A stretch of 64,000 nucleotides of DNA from positions 219,001 to 283,000 of the forward strand of contig JAOTOL010001166.1 in NCBI GenBank assembly GCA_034440575.1, read 5' to 3'. Made by a program: the position numbers and the translations under genes. The notes beneath the pieces were generated by a model, which had not been told where the DNA came from, did no database searches, and was given only the letters and a program-made list of their open reading frames with translations. The DNA is from Imbricaverruca yamaguchii (lineage: Eukaryota; Arthropoda; Thecostraca; Neoverrucidae). Below, one piece after another: positions 32,321 through 43,126 of this stretch (position 1 is its first letter; the number at the start of each line of letters is the position of its first letter).

Positions 32321-32774
32321 CGCCCGCCCCTCGGCCGTGCCTATGCACGCGAAACCCGAGTAGCGCTCCGCCTGTACAGCCTGCCGATGCTGTGCCGGCG
32401 TCAGCGATCGGTAGACAGCTGGCGCGTGGAGCTGCCTTCCGTCGGGCGGCCGGGCCGCTCACTGCGCTGACCACCGCCGTTCCGTCGGATTCCTCAATTC
32501 CACAATACCGACATAGTTCGCAAAGCCGTGTGATTACTGGCGATTCCATCTTGAGTTAATTGGTTCTTGTGGGAGAGGTTAAATGCTCGGAGGTCGCAAC
32601 TCGACGTGATGACGTTTTGTTAGCGTTTCTCGGATGTTGCCGGCTTGGAGGAAGCAGGATGATGACCATCACTTGAAGTCACGTTCAAGGTTTCCTAAAG
32701 GTCGCAGCAATCAGTCGGTGAACTCGCTGAATCTACCCCTTTGCAACATCCTCGAAATCCATCCCCGTCCGGCA
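32321..32774. other. No gene seen
   Basis: Unique sequence, no supported gene. Confidence 0.35.
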
Positions 32775-33062
32775 TCACCGCCCTGGATCCTTCCTGCACG
32801 GCATCACCTCCCTGAAGCTTCTCTCCGGCATCATCTCCCTGAAGCTTCTCTCCGGCATGACCTCCCTGGAACTTCTCTTCGACATCACCTCCCGAAGCTT
32901 CTTTCCAGCGTCGCCTCCCTGACCCTCCTCTCCAGCATCGCCTCCCGGGATTCGTGCTCTCCCGGCATCTCCTCCCTGCAGCTTCTTTCCGGCGTCACCT
33001 TCCTGGAGCTTCTCTCCGGCATCGCCTCCCTGACGCTTCTTCATCTCCGGCATCGCCTTCCA
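32775..33062. repeat. 27-bp minisatellite
   Basis: CATCACCTCCCTGAAGCTTC plus TCTCCGG units, about ten copies. The period is a multiple of 3, which keeps one frame per strand open (peptides GDAGKKLQE on the minus strand). Confidence 0.9.
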
Positions 33063-34643
33063 CCGGCGCTGTGCGACGCGTCGCGATCGCCGGCGCGCTG
33101 TGTGTGTGCCGGCGCCAGCCGCCTCAGGAGCGGCGCCGAATCGATGCGGACCGTTGTGTGCGGCCGGCGGGCGGGCGGCTAATCGACTGCCGTCGGGCCC
33201 GACGCGCGCCCCCTCGCCGGCCCGCCGACACGAAAAACATCGCCGCCGGCGAGCCGCCCCGGACCGCCGGCCGGCGGCTGCTTCCGGGAGTGGGAGAGCC
33301 GCCGGCGGGCCTCAGACCGCCGGGCGGTGACTGCTTCCGGGAGTGGGAGAGGCGCCGTCGGGCCTCAGACCGCTGGGCAGCGGCTGCGTCGGGCGGTAGA
33401 GTCGCCTCCGGGCATCAATCAGCCGCGGGTGACACCGCGCTGCGGCTGGGGGTCTTCCGGGAAGGAGATATCGGCCGGCCGCCGAGCCGGTGTCGATGTG
33501 CCGCGGCTGAAGGGCTGTCACGTGTTGCTCGGCGGAGCGTGACGGGCGTGTCATGCAAGCGTGGCTCACTAACGATTTCCTGGACGGAGACGAGTTTCCC
33601 GATATTTTAGCCGGACATGCCCTGTCCGACTCTGCTGCCGAAAGTTAGTTATTCCGGATCACGTTGTGGAGAATAAAAGCGGTCTTCTGTTTTTTATTCT
33701 GTGTCTGAAATGTGGCAACAAAATGGCAAACTGGCGTGCTCCGTTGCGAAATCCTCGCCTCACCGCGCGTTCGTTGTCGTAATTCTTCGGCTGTGTGTGA
33801 CGCTGCATATTCTGTTAGTTCCAGCCGCCCAGCACGCTGATGTGTTTCGCGCCGTATGAATTATTTGGGCGATACGTATCGCTGTTTGTAAACTTTAGAA
33901 CTTAACTCGGAGAAAGCCCCACCGTTGATGGTGTAGCATCCGTCGGGACGTTTTCGTGCAGCTAAGCTCAGTCGTATTCCCTTCACAAAATTTCTCACGA
34001 ATTGTGCATACCTAGCATGGTCTGATCACCATCTCCATGGGCTTCGCCGTCTTACACGAAATCGCAAAGGACTAGACAAGGACAGCAGCGTATTACAACC
34101 GACGCGGACTTTGCGGAATCTGCGATATCTTCCCGCCGAGCTCGTGAAAATGGACAAGGAACGACGTATACGACGTCAGACACCGCGGAATCCGAGGACG
34201 GCATGTGACAAAGAACGCACCCTGATAAATATGGTATCTAAATTTTGATTCTATGCGCTCCTCTTGGGCCATCACTGCCCTGGTGCAGCTAGATAGTCCG
34301 ACTTTTGTGTGTTGTGTATACAAACACAGTATATTCGTTTTAATACATAGTCTTAGTAATTAAAATCTTCCCCACATCCATGTAATAGGTTGTACGATTC
34401 TGGTCCGTGATCATCATCTCAACGCTTATTATAGTTAATTGCGCGCCCTGTGCTGGTACCTATTCATTAGAATGTCATCACCGTGCATAAGACATAGTTA
34501 CAGTTGAGCATTACGGTCATTAGCTCCTGTGTTTGTGAGCCCAGATGCTGCCCTGCTTTCGCTGATGCAACTACCACCTGGTCACCAAGCGTCGCGACTC
34601 TCACCACACCGTCCCAATATACTGCTCACGTGCATGCTTTTTC
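33063..34643. other. No gene; CpG block with a 53-bp duplication
   Basis: 33063-33600 is CpG-rich and holds a 53-bp tandem duplication at about 33285-33385 (CTTCCGGGAGTGGGAGAG, GGCCTCAGACCGC). A 218-codon plus frame spans array and CpG block and has no domain. 33600-34643 is AT-richer unique DNA. Confidence 0.35.
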
Positions 34644-34656
34644 TATAGCCCAAACT

Positions 34657-34982
34657 AATATAGCCCAGATAATATATCCGGGACAGTGAAGATGTCGTGC
34701 TAAACTGTACCACGGTTACTCCCGTGCTCTTTCGGTTCCACCGTTTCACTGATGCTACTTCCATTCGACTGTTTCACTGATGATGTTGCTTGCACTTCAA
34801 TGTTTCACTGACGGTGTTATGGGCGCTGCATGACCAACGCAGTCGACGCGCCCATAAATTCCAACAACCAACCAACCAAACTGCACCACAAGTCCATATA
34901 TCTGAGTAGGTAGTGCACACTGTTATTGGCCCCAAGTGACCTGCACTGGTCGATGCGCCCAAAACCCCAATCATCATCATCG
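34657..34982 (+). mobile_element. RNase H-type LINE 3' end with two tails
   Basis: Carries the same GTTTCACTGATG repeats as 24700-24840, then GGGCGCTGCATGACCAACGC, GACGCGCCC and CCAACAACCAACC. A second tail follows at 34928-34981 (GACCTGCACTGGTCGATGCG, CCCAATCATCATCATC). TATAGCCCAAACT at 34644-34656 and 34983-34995 flanks the whole block, consistent with one insertion that later received or contained a second tail. No coding part remains. Confidence 0.65.
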
Positions 34983-35174
34983 TATAGCCCAAACTGTTTG
35001 CGCAGTTTGAGCCGGCCAGGTGTGGCGGTCGTTTTGGCCGGTGACGCGCCTCCTGAAGTACCGTTCCAGGCGCGCAAGTGCCGTGTTAGAGGTGCGGGGT
35101 GTTGCTCCGTCTCGCTGGAACCGCGTGGTGGTCTGCGATGCTCCGTCGTGCCTGCAGACGCTACTTCGGAAGTG

Positions 35175-35353
35175 TTTGTTTGTTTATTGGTTGATTCACG
35201 ACACACTTTATACACAGTCACGGCTAATGGCACCGCCCACACTGTTTCGCCGGTGGGCCGCGGGATTGGGAAATGTCCTGAATGGCGCTAGAGTCGAACC
35301 CGGAACCTTTGGTACCCATAGCCCGACACCTTAACCACTCGGCCATTCCCGCC
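35175..35353 (-). mobile_element. SINE-C, full length, minus strand
   Basis: In reverse: tail TTTGTTTATTGGTTGATTCA, GACACACTTTATACACAGTC, the family core GGCTAATGGCACCGCCCACA and GGGATTGGGAAATGTCC. Box B reads GTCGAACCCGG and the head ends CCTTAACCACTCGGCCATTC, the long-variable-arm type (Leu/Ser) box A. A perfect 15-bp duplication GCTACTTCGGAAGTG lies at 35160-35174 and 35354-35368. Confidence 0.92.
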
Positions 35354-35368
35354 GCTACTTCGGAAGTG

Positions 35369-36315
35369 ATCGAGCATCTTGACGTGGAGCTGTTTGTCGA
35401 GGTTGATGGCGACGGCCGGGCCGATGGGAATGTTCAAAAGGGGCCGAGTTGGGGCGGAGGGGTGGGGTCGATGTAGTTGTAACGTCGATCGTATACTCGC
35501 GGCGCCAGACACCTGTGTGCTGACCGTCCGGCTTTCCAATGAAAGTGACTAGACTATCCACGCGCTGATCTACAACCCAGTTGACATATCAGATCGACAC
35601 TACACTCCCTCATTTGTCGCGCCTTTTTGTCTGCGTCAGCTTGTCGATCAGCGATTGAATGCGAGGCGGCTATGAGCTATCGATCGCCCGGCACGTCAGG
35701 TGTGGGCGAAAGAGTCGGTGGCAGGGGCGGATCCAGGGCAGGGGCGGCGGCATGGGCGGATCCAGGACAAATGCTACTGCCGGGGCGGATCCAGGGCAGA
35801 TACGTTGACCCGGGATGATCCGGGACATACTAGCAGACTCGGCGATAGGACGGATTCAGGGCAGAATCGGCTACAGGGGATCCGGGGCGGCTAGGGAAGA
35901 CTCGACGATATTGACGTATCCAGGGAAGACAGGGTGGCAAGGGTGAATTAAGGGCTTGGTTCAGAGACGGGTTAATGGTGTGAGAGAGAGAGACCGAGTT
36001 GAAAGATGGAGGCCGTGTCATTTACCGCAGAACCCTGTCCTGAATCTGGTACGAGGGAAATGGGCTGATGCCTCTAAAAGTTGTTTTATACCTCCACTCT
36101 GCATCCGCATCCGTTATTAATCTAGTAAATATGGACGTGGTTTATGTATTTGTTTATTTATTTCACAATACATGCCCTCCACGTGCAGTGGCTGTTATGG
36201 ACGTTGTTTGTTAGTCAAGTGCGTTGTGGTTAGGTGACATCGAGGCCTCTTGGAATACTCTTTATCCGAGTGTCACCGACTCTAAGACGCTGAACAATCC
36301 GCGGAATTGAACTGC
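35369..36315. other. No gene; GGGGCGGATCCAGG cluster
   Basis: 35724-35830 has three GGGGCGGATCCAGG-like units in loose tandem, reminiscent of hAT inverted-repeat ends. The rest is unique. Confidence 0.4.
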
Positions 36316-36482
36316 TCCTTTATTATTCCCCACCGTCAAATCCTTTATTCTAACCATCCACCGAATCTTGTATTCTTCCCCACCAACTAAATCCTTTATT
36401 CTTCCCCACCCGCCAAATCGTTAATTGTTCCCCGGCCGCCAAATCCTGTATTCTTCCACACCCGCCAAACTCTTTATTCATT
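36316..36482. repeat. 26-bp minisatellite
   Basis: About six units of AAATCCTTTATTCTTCCCCA plus CCCGCC. Confidence 0.9.
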
Positions 36483-36939
36483 GGTCTCTGCCCGCCAAAA
36501 GGCGTCATGTTCACATCTCACACTCGCCCCCGTAATCACCACTCATATCAGGTTCGTGACCAGCTCACCGCCTCCTGACCTTCCTTTTTGTCCACGGACG
36601 GTGGAAGGTGATTCTGTGTACGTAATTGGGGGTCTGGAGGCACCCACTCGTAGTTCGAAAACGTTTCAATTATCATCATTTGGCGCAGGCGCCTCGTGAA
36701 AGACAGGTCTTCGTCGGTGTGATTTATGTCCTGGCTGCGCCTCCATCTTCACACTGCCGCAACGGATGCAGAATTATTGTTCATTTTCTTGAAGTATTTG
36801 CCGTTTGGGCGCACCTTGTGATAATACCACTCTCCGAGACTGCCATGCCGATGGCCGTATACCATGTGTTTGTCGGCTGGATATTATATTCGGACTATGC
36901 CACTCTCCCCAGACCGCCATGCCGGATGGCACCGTGTAT
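36483..36939. other. No gene seen
   Basis: Unique sequence grading into the next array. CACTCTCC-AGAC-GCCATGCCG occurs twice (36829 and 36901). Confidence 0.35.
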
Positions 36940-37987
36940 TTGTCGACTGGATGCACGTGCTGACCGTGCTGCTGTCTCAGGCCGCAGACGGCCGTACCGG
37001 ACGTGTTCACATGTGCTGGCCGGCTGAGCTCGTGTGCTGACGTTACCCGTCTGCGCCGACTGCCCTTCCGGCAGGTCCTGGCCAGCGGGGCGCGTGTGCT
37101 CACCATATATACCCGCCTGTGGGCAGACTGCCTTACCAGACGTGTTCACATGTGCTGGCCGGCTGAGCTCGGTGTGCTGAGGGCCGTTAGTTTACCCGTC
37201 TGCGGCGACAGACTAACCAGAGCAGTTGTCCCGCTAATGGGGCGCGTAATCTTCAATCATGTACCAGTCTGCAGGCTGCCGTGTCTGCGTGTTCAGATGT
37301 TACTGCGTTCACATGGCCGGGAGGGCGCGTGTGCTGACGGGGCGCCGTACTGCCGTTTGCGTCCCAGACTGCAGCTGGCCCTTCCGGGCATGTCCTGGTC
37401 CAATGGTGGCGCGTGTGCTCACCATATGTACCCGTCTGTGCGGCGCAGACTGTCCTGTACTAAGACTGTCGATCTGCTGACAGTCCTGGTCCGTGGGGCG
37501 CGTGTGCTCACCATATGTACCCGTCTGCTCGCAGACTGCAGACTGTCCTGGTCTGCAGACTGCAGACTCTGCAGACACGTCCTGGTCCGTGTGGCGCGTG
37601 TGCTCACCATATGTACCCGTCTGCTCGCAGACTGCAGACTGTCCTGGTCTGCAGACTGCGATTGCAGACTGCAGACTCTGTAGACACGTCCTGGTCCGTG
37701 CGTGGGGCACGTGTGCTCACCATATGTACCCGTCTGCTCGCAGACTGCTGAGACACGTCCTGGTCCTGGGCGTGTCTGCAGACCGTGCTGCAGACTGCAG
37801 ACTCTGTAGACACGTCCTGGTCCGTGTGGCGCGTGTGCTCACCATATGTACCCGTCTGCTCGCAGACTGCAGACTGTGTCCTGGTCGTGTGGGGGTGCTC
37901 GACGTCTGCTCGCAGACTGCAGACTCTGCAGACACGTCCTGGTCCGTGTGGCGCGTGTGCTCACCATATGTACCCGTCTGCTCGCAG
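36940..37987. repeat. Complex minisatellite upstream of an exon
   Basis: Units combine GTGTGCTCACCATATGTACC, CGTCTGCTCGCAGACTGCAG, ACTCTGCAGACACGTCCTGG and TCCGTGTGGCGC, about 60-110 bp long. Left-hand units are older: GCAGACTGCCTTACCAGACG, GTTCACATGTGCTGGCCGGC. The last unit runs into the exon at 37988: its CTGCTCGCAG is the exon's predicted 3' splice site, so many units carry acceptor-like copies. Confidence 0.88.
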
Positions 37988-38178
37988 ACTGCCGTACCGC
38001 ACGGAGGAGGAGGAGCCCAAGTCGTGCTGCGGCCTGGTGGTCACCCAGTCGGTCTCTATCCGCTGGTTCATCGTGATGATCGCGTTCGTCGGCCTGTGCT
38101 GCGCCATCGTCGGCACCGTGCTCGGCGCGCTGAAGGCCACCGGCCGGGAGCACCTCACCGTCTCGCTGCTGATGATCG
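37988..38178 (+). CDS. Candidate internal exon, membrane protein
   Basis: A 191-nt stretch with a protein-like plus-strand frame. It starts LPYRTEEEEPKSCCG, runs VVTQSVSIRWF, then about 20 hydrophobic residues (IVMIAFVGLCCAIVGTVLGA), then LKATGREHLTVSLLMIG, whose end begins a second hydrophobic run. Predicted acceptor: CTGCTCGCAG ending at 37987. Predicted donor: ATGATCG|GTACGT with GT at 38179-38180. The exon begins with the last base of a codon and ends after the first base of one. Third positions are strongly G/C. A multi-span small membrane protein fits, but I do not recognise the family. The hydrophobic segment with flanking charges, low repetition and splice context separate it from the array frames. 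No other exon of the gene is visible here. It could be a retained exon of a broken copy. Confidence 0.65.
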
Positions 38179-38410
38179 GTACGTGGCCGGAGACCTGACA
38201 CGGGGAGCACAGGAGGGAGGGGACATGTCCCAGGGAGCACCTCACGTGACCCCACCCCTGACACGGGGAGCACAGGAGGGAGGGGAACATGTCCCAGGGA
38301 GCACCTCACGTGACCCCACCCCTGACACGGGGAGCACAGGAGGGAGGGGACATGTCCCAGGGAGCGCCTCGCCGTCTCGCTGCTGATGATCGGTACGTGG
38401 CCGGAGACCT
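38179..38410. repeat. 63-bp minisatellite holding a copied exon end
   Basis: Units of CTGACACGGGGAGCACAGGA, GGGAGGGGACATGTCCCAGG and GAGCACCTCACGTGACCCC. The exon's own GGGAGCACCTCACC lies in register with these units. At about 38361-38410 the last 30 nt of the exon plus its donor (CTGCTGATGATCGGTACGTG, GCCGGAGACCTG) is repeated. Confidence 0.9.
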
Positions 38411-39274
38411 GGCTAACCTGACGAGGGGAACTCACGAGGGGGAGCGAGGGGACATGTCCCAAATGCTGAGCGGAAGGAAATTGGGGTTTTTTTCCAAACG
38501 TACTCGTGCTTCATACGTACAAGCATGAGACGAGAGGTATGCGAAAGGTAGGAATGTTGGGGTGCAAACGAGAGGTAGGAGTGGTGTCGAAATACAGAGC
38601 CGGGATCTAAACGGCATCAGCAGAATGTTCACTTTCCCGGTGCTGTCGACTTTTCCCTAAAGGAAGGAAGACAAGCCAGTGATGGCAGTGGATGTTGAGG
38701 CGAGCTGTGGCGGGGACTTGTCAATGGGAGGAGGAAATTTGGTCTAATGGCGTCGGCGGTTTCTCCACTTGGCCTGCGTTGGCCGCGCTACCGAACAGTT
38801 TATCGGGAAATGTGTTTAGTGCACTTGCATGACCCGCTTTCTTCACATTACCTCGTGCTCTCAACTCGGGAACAATTACTCGATTTTTAGTCACCGAAGG
38901 CTATTCGCCCCTCCCAAATGGGTGCTGATTGGCCCGCCCACATCGGGCAGCTGGATACGCCCGTGGACACCTGGAAAGTCGCACTGGCGGCGATACGGCA
39001 GCCTGGTATCGACACCGGCCGCTGCTGTGCAAGCATGGGGTGAGGGGAGGCGTTCGTATTTTCCAAAGTTCACAAGTCCCAACGTACTAAGGCTGTCCTG
39101 GACTGGAACATGCACGCCGCAGATATCTTGGGCCTAGGAGTATTGATATGACACTGCGACAAATGCAGGCCGATGACTCTCAGATCGTTGCATCTGGGGA
39201 CATATTTATATATCTGAATCAAGTAAATTGGCGTAGGTACGCCCATAGCATTTGATATATTAAGCATATAAAAT
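38411..39274. other. No gene seen
   Basis: Unique sequence. A further GGGGACATGTCCC at 38448 is a leftover of the upstream array. No other exon recognised. Confidence 0.35.
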
Positions 39275-39444
39275 AAAACTCAGTCAGTAGATCGTTCGAC
39301 TCTTGCTTCTAAGATCGTGGGTTCGAATCCCGCAGCGGGATTATCGAGCCCACCCGCAGGACATTTCGACCAATGCGCGCGGCCCGGACCGGCGAAACAG
39401 TGAAATATGAGGTTTCGGCGCCATTAGCCGTGATCTTTGTTACG
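39275..39444 (+). mobile_element. Chimeric SINE: B-type head, C-type body
   Basis: The head has CAGTCAGTAGATCG, CGACTCTTGCTTCTAAGATC and box B GGTTCGAATCCC, as in Lys-type SINE-B. After GAGCCCACCCGCAGGACATT it switches to SINE-C sequence: ACCGGCGAAACAGTG and GGCGCCATTAGCCGTGATC. The join lies near ACATTTCGACCAATGCG, where C has ACATTTCCCAATCCCG. No clear target duplication. Confidence 0.72.
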
Positions 39445-40186
39445 AGCAGTGAGCAAGCCAGAACCAATCGCAATTAACAAAGGCAAGGTGTACCAGTCAT
39501 GAATAATAAGGCTCAAGTCGAGGCGTTCTGACTCAGCAGCGGCGACAATTCTGATGCCGGTCGGCGGTTGGTGAACTATTTGTGTTGTTTATTTTGTCCC
39601 GGATTTTGTTGCGTCGGCAGTAGCGTGTGGTACGTGCACAAGCAAATCCACCACCCACTCGCAAGCCACTTTGCGATCCAAGCAGTCGCATGTGGGCCTG
39701 CAGACTACTAGCTCGCGTCCCTCATCTGTATGGGCCACGCGAGACCCACGACCATCAGTCATCTCGGGTGTTGACAGGCTGTCAAGACAGCTCGCAACCT
39801 GTCATCGTATCGTGCATGCCATCGTGTGTGTCATCGTATTCGCGAATTACCATGCAGCGTGCCGCCAATAAGGCGGCCCGTGCACCAGGTCACGTGGGTC
39901 ACGCCGGATGTGATCCATCATGTCCGCCGGCCGCACTGGCCACTGTCGTCGAACAGCTTTCCAGTGAAAGTGCTCAGCATGTCCCGGCGGCGGTCTACAA
40001 GCCGCGCGTGCATTCTACAGCGTTTTGCCGCGCTTTTTTGTTCGCGCCGTCTTGTCGATAGCCCGTCCGGGCAGGTCGCAGCTTTATTGGCCGCGTCAAT
40101 TTGCCCGGAGCCGGACGCCTGGTTCGGTTTGTTTCCAGTTTGCCTGCCCGGGTGGGTGGTCGGCTGGTGGCCGGCCGTGCCGGACA
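39445..40186. other. No gene seen
   Basis: Unique sequence. A 144-codon plus frame at 39627-40061 is opposed by minus frames and lacks a domain. Confidence 0.35.
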
Positions 40187-40850
40187 GGGACGGTGGCGGG
40201 AACAGGGACAGGGACGGTAGTGGGAACATGGACAGGGACAGTGGCGGGAACAGGGACAGGGACAGTGGCGGGAACAGGGACAGGGACGGTGGCGGGAACA
40301 GGGGCGGGAACAGTGGCGGGAACAGGGACAGGGACAGTGGCGGGAACAGGGACAGGGACAGAGACAGTGGTGGGAACATGGACAGGGACAGGGGCGGGAA
40401 CAGGGACAGGGACAGGGACAGGGGCGGGAACAGGGACAGGGATAGTGACAGGGACAGGGGCAGTGGCGGGAACAGGGACAGGGACAGTGGCGGAACAGGG
40501 ACAGGGACAGGGACAGTGGCGGGAACATGGACAGGGACAGGGAACAGGGACAGGGACAGTGGCGGGGACAGGTACAGGGGCGGGAACAGGGACAGGGATA
40601 GGGGTGAACAGGTACAGGGGCGGGAACAGGGACAGGGACAGTGGCGGGAACAGGGACAGGGACAGGGGCAGTGGCGGGAACAGGGACAGGGACAGTGGCG
40701 GGAACAGGGACAGGGACAGTGGCGGGAACAGGGACAGGGAACAGGGACAGGGACAGTGGCGGGGACAGGTACAGGGGCGGGAACAGGGACAGGGATAGAG
40801 GCGGCGGCGGGAACAGTGGCAGGGACGGTGACAGGGACCGTGGCGGGAAC
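40187..40850. repeat. Purine-rich GGGACA/GGCGGGAACA array
   Basis: Hexamer GGGACA combined with AGTGGCGGGAACAGGGACAG units of about 24 bp. The plus strand is almost all G and A with GGG every 6 nt, so intramolecular quadruplexes are possible. Open frames of 360-430 codons on both strands come from the array. Confidence 0.93.
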
Positions 40851-41253
40851 GAGGCGTCTCTGTTCGACCGCTCCACGCTGGGTTTGTTCAGCGCGGTGCG
40901 TTTCCATCCGGGTCTTCCCAGACCTGCCGCGTGAACTGCATGCGACGGCTTTGTCTGTGCGTGCGTCGATACGATACGCCCGCGGCCTGGATGGAACTGT
41001 TGTGACGCCTCGAAAGCGGAACGGATGGGGAGCAGGGGAGACAGACAGACAGACAGACAGACAGACTTTATTGATGTTATCCACAATTGACTCGTGGCTA
41101 TTGTGACATCGCGTCAAATGGATAAAACAACACAGCACGAAAGGCCAAACTCACAGAATACAAATAAAAATAAAAGTAAAATACAGCAAGCCGAGCAGTC
41201 AGTCAGTCCGGCACGGGCGGCACGTCACATAGGTACTGCCGTAGGTGGCGACC
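40851..41253. other. No gene; (GACA)n at 41040-41066
   Basis: A short pure GACA microsatellite at 41040-41066. Otherwise unique. Confidence 0.5.
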
Positions 41254-41267
41254 AAAGATCAACACGG

Positions 41268-41324
41268 TTGGTTGGTTGTTTGGGCTTTCGGGCGCATCGA
41301 CTGCGTTGGTCATACAGCGCCCGT
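41268..41324 (-). mobile_element. Tail-only retroposon insertion, minus strand
   Basis: On the minus strand: ACGGGCGCTGTATGACCAAC, GCAGTCGATGCGCCC, then AAAGCCCAAACAACCAACC. Perfect 14-bp flanks AAAGATCAACACGG lie at 41254-41267 and 41325-41338. Only 57 bp was copied. Stem arms GGGCGC and GCGCCC are intact. Confidence 0.9.
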
Positions 41325-41402
41325 AAAGATCAACACGGGAAGTCGCGTCAGCTCAGGTGGCATTGAGTTCACATGTGGCGCTCTGGTGCAGCGTCACATG
41401 TG

Positions 41403-41455
41403 TACAAGTCTGGCCAGCAGTCTGGCCAGCAGTCTGGCCAGCAGTCTGACCAGCT
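41403..41455. repeat. 12-bp minisatellite
   Basis: Four to five copies of CTGGCCAGCAGT. Confidence 0.9.
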
Positions 41456-41524
41456 GCGGGTCGCGGCTCCCGCAGTCACGGCCCCGGGGAGCCCAGGGGC
41501 ATTTCCAATTGGTTTAGGACTGCT

Positions 41525-41835
41525 GCGGGAATGGACCCGCCTAACACTCGCAAGGCAGGGAGACGGGTATGCGTGCGGTATAGACACCCCCGACACTCGC
41601 GGGGCGGGGAGTCATGCGTGGAACGTGTGATATAGGCACGCCGGACACTCGCAGAACAGGGAGACAGGTATGGGACGTGTGGTATGAACACGACCGACAC
41701 TCGTAGCGCTGGGAGACCATCGATAGGCATGGAGCTTGTGGCGTGCGTACGTCTGGCACTTGCAGAGCGGGGAGACCATCGATAGGTGTGGAGCTTGTGG
41801 CATGAACACGTCTGACACTCGCGCGCTGCAATATC
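41525..41835. repeat. Minisatellite, about 53-bp period
   Basis: Units of CGACACTCGCAGAGCGGGGA, GACAGGTATGGAGCGTGTGG and TATGAACACG, about six copies with a shorter core of ACACTCGCAG. Confidence 0.85.
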
Positions 41836-43126
41836 TTTCTGAGTTTAACCCATATGTTAGTGCTTCCGTGCATTGTTCGACACCGCTCGACATTTACGTG
41901 CATTGGCAGCATTGTTAGACTTCCCGGTAAATCCGGAATGTATTCCATTTGCTTCTTTTTTGGCTGGCTATTCAATTGAATCGCCTTCGGTTTCGAGCTT
42001 TATGGGTGGGCCACTGGGGCCGTTGGCGGCAAAAACGTTCGTGGCATGTGCCAGCCAAACAAGCATTTTTGTTACGTGCAAGCAGCAGCAGTCGGATCCC
42101 GCCCGGTCGTGGTGGGCATATCCGCAGCGCCCATGCAACTGTGCCTCGACGTTCGTACGGTGCCAAGTCTGAGAGGCCATAAACTATCTAGCCGTCACGA
42201 GATCTGACAGACACGCACGCACACGCGCGCGCGCGCAAACACGCGCGTTGGTGCAGTCGTTCCGCCGGCGTGGCCACGAGCGCCGCCGACACACCTGGCA
42301 ACACACCTGCCAACACACCTGCCGACACACCTACCGAGCCCCCCACGCGTCCTCGTGCACGGTGTCCGCCGCTCACCGCGCAGCGCACGCGGCGTGGCCC
42401 AGTTTCCGGCTGTGTGTTTCCGGCACCGCAGTCGCCCGCGACGAGCGCAATCACAACAGTTCAGCGACCCTGGCGACGCCACCCAACTGGGGCGCCTCGC
42501 GCGCTAAATAGACGCCGCGCGCCAAACTGGGGCGTTCGCGCGCCGCAGCGCCGCCGCGCCGCCGCGCGGGTAAATAGATACGCCGCCAGGTATCCAAGGC
42601 GACAGAGCCGTTCGCCGGCCATACCCCGCGCGCGCCCGGCCGCCGCTCCAGCCGCCGCTCCAGCCGCGATTCGGCGGCGCCTTTGTCGCCGCCGACTCGG
42701 TGTCGACACTGGGCGGGGGTCAGAGGTCGGTGCAACACGTGCCCCGGCTTAAGGCGCCGCCCGCCTGTTGCCGGCTTCCGACCGGCGGCAATGTTTGTTA
42801 TCGCGCTGGTTATTCACACAGGAAGCAGAAGTGGGTCCGCCGTGCTGAGCTCTAGCTATCGGCGGAAAGCGGCTTTGCGTTTCGCAGCCATATTAGAGAT
42901 TGGGTGAGCTGGTTTATGCCTTGCTCCCGTAGGAGTTGCTGGGTAAATGCCTATTGCCAATGCCATCCACAGTCCCTCATGTGACCACCCACTGGATGCA
43001 TATTATCTTTAATGCACTGCCGTTCTGGTGGCCCACATGGATCCATGCTGCAGGTCTCCCTTTCTGCAGGTCTGCAGGTCTCCCTTTCTAGGGGTGACAG
43101 TAGTCCACGACATCATCCTGCTCACC
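41836..43126. other. No gene; ACACACCTGCCA repeat and CpG block
   Basis: 42285-42330 has four ACACACCTGCCA-type units. 42340-42760 is CpG-rich with CGCCGCGCGCC motifs. GGTCTCCCTTTCTGCAGGTC is duplicated near 43050-43090. No supported coding sequence. Confidence 0.4.

Noticed and set aside
32634..33610. Two long plus frames (182 and 218 codons)
   Set aside because: They start in the 27-bp array and run through CpG-rich DNA where stops are rare.
36690..36752. Another hAT-like end (CCTGGCTGCGCCTCC)
   Set aside because: Only one end is recognisable; no partner terminus or duplication found.
39826..41138. Open frames of 360-426 codons on both strands
   Set aside because: They come from the GGGACA-type array, with Gly/Thr or Pro/Cys repeats and no unique core.
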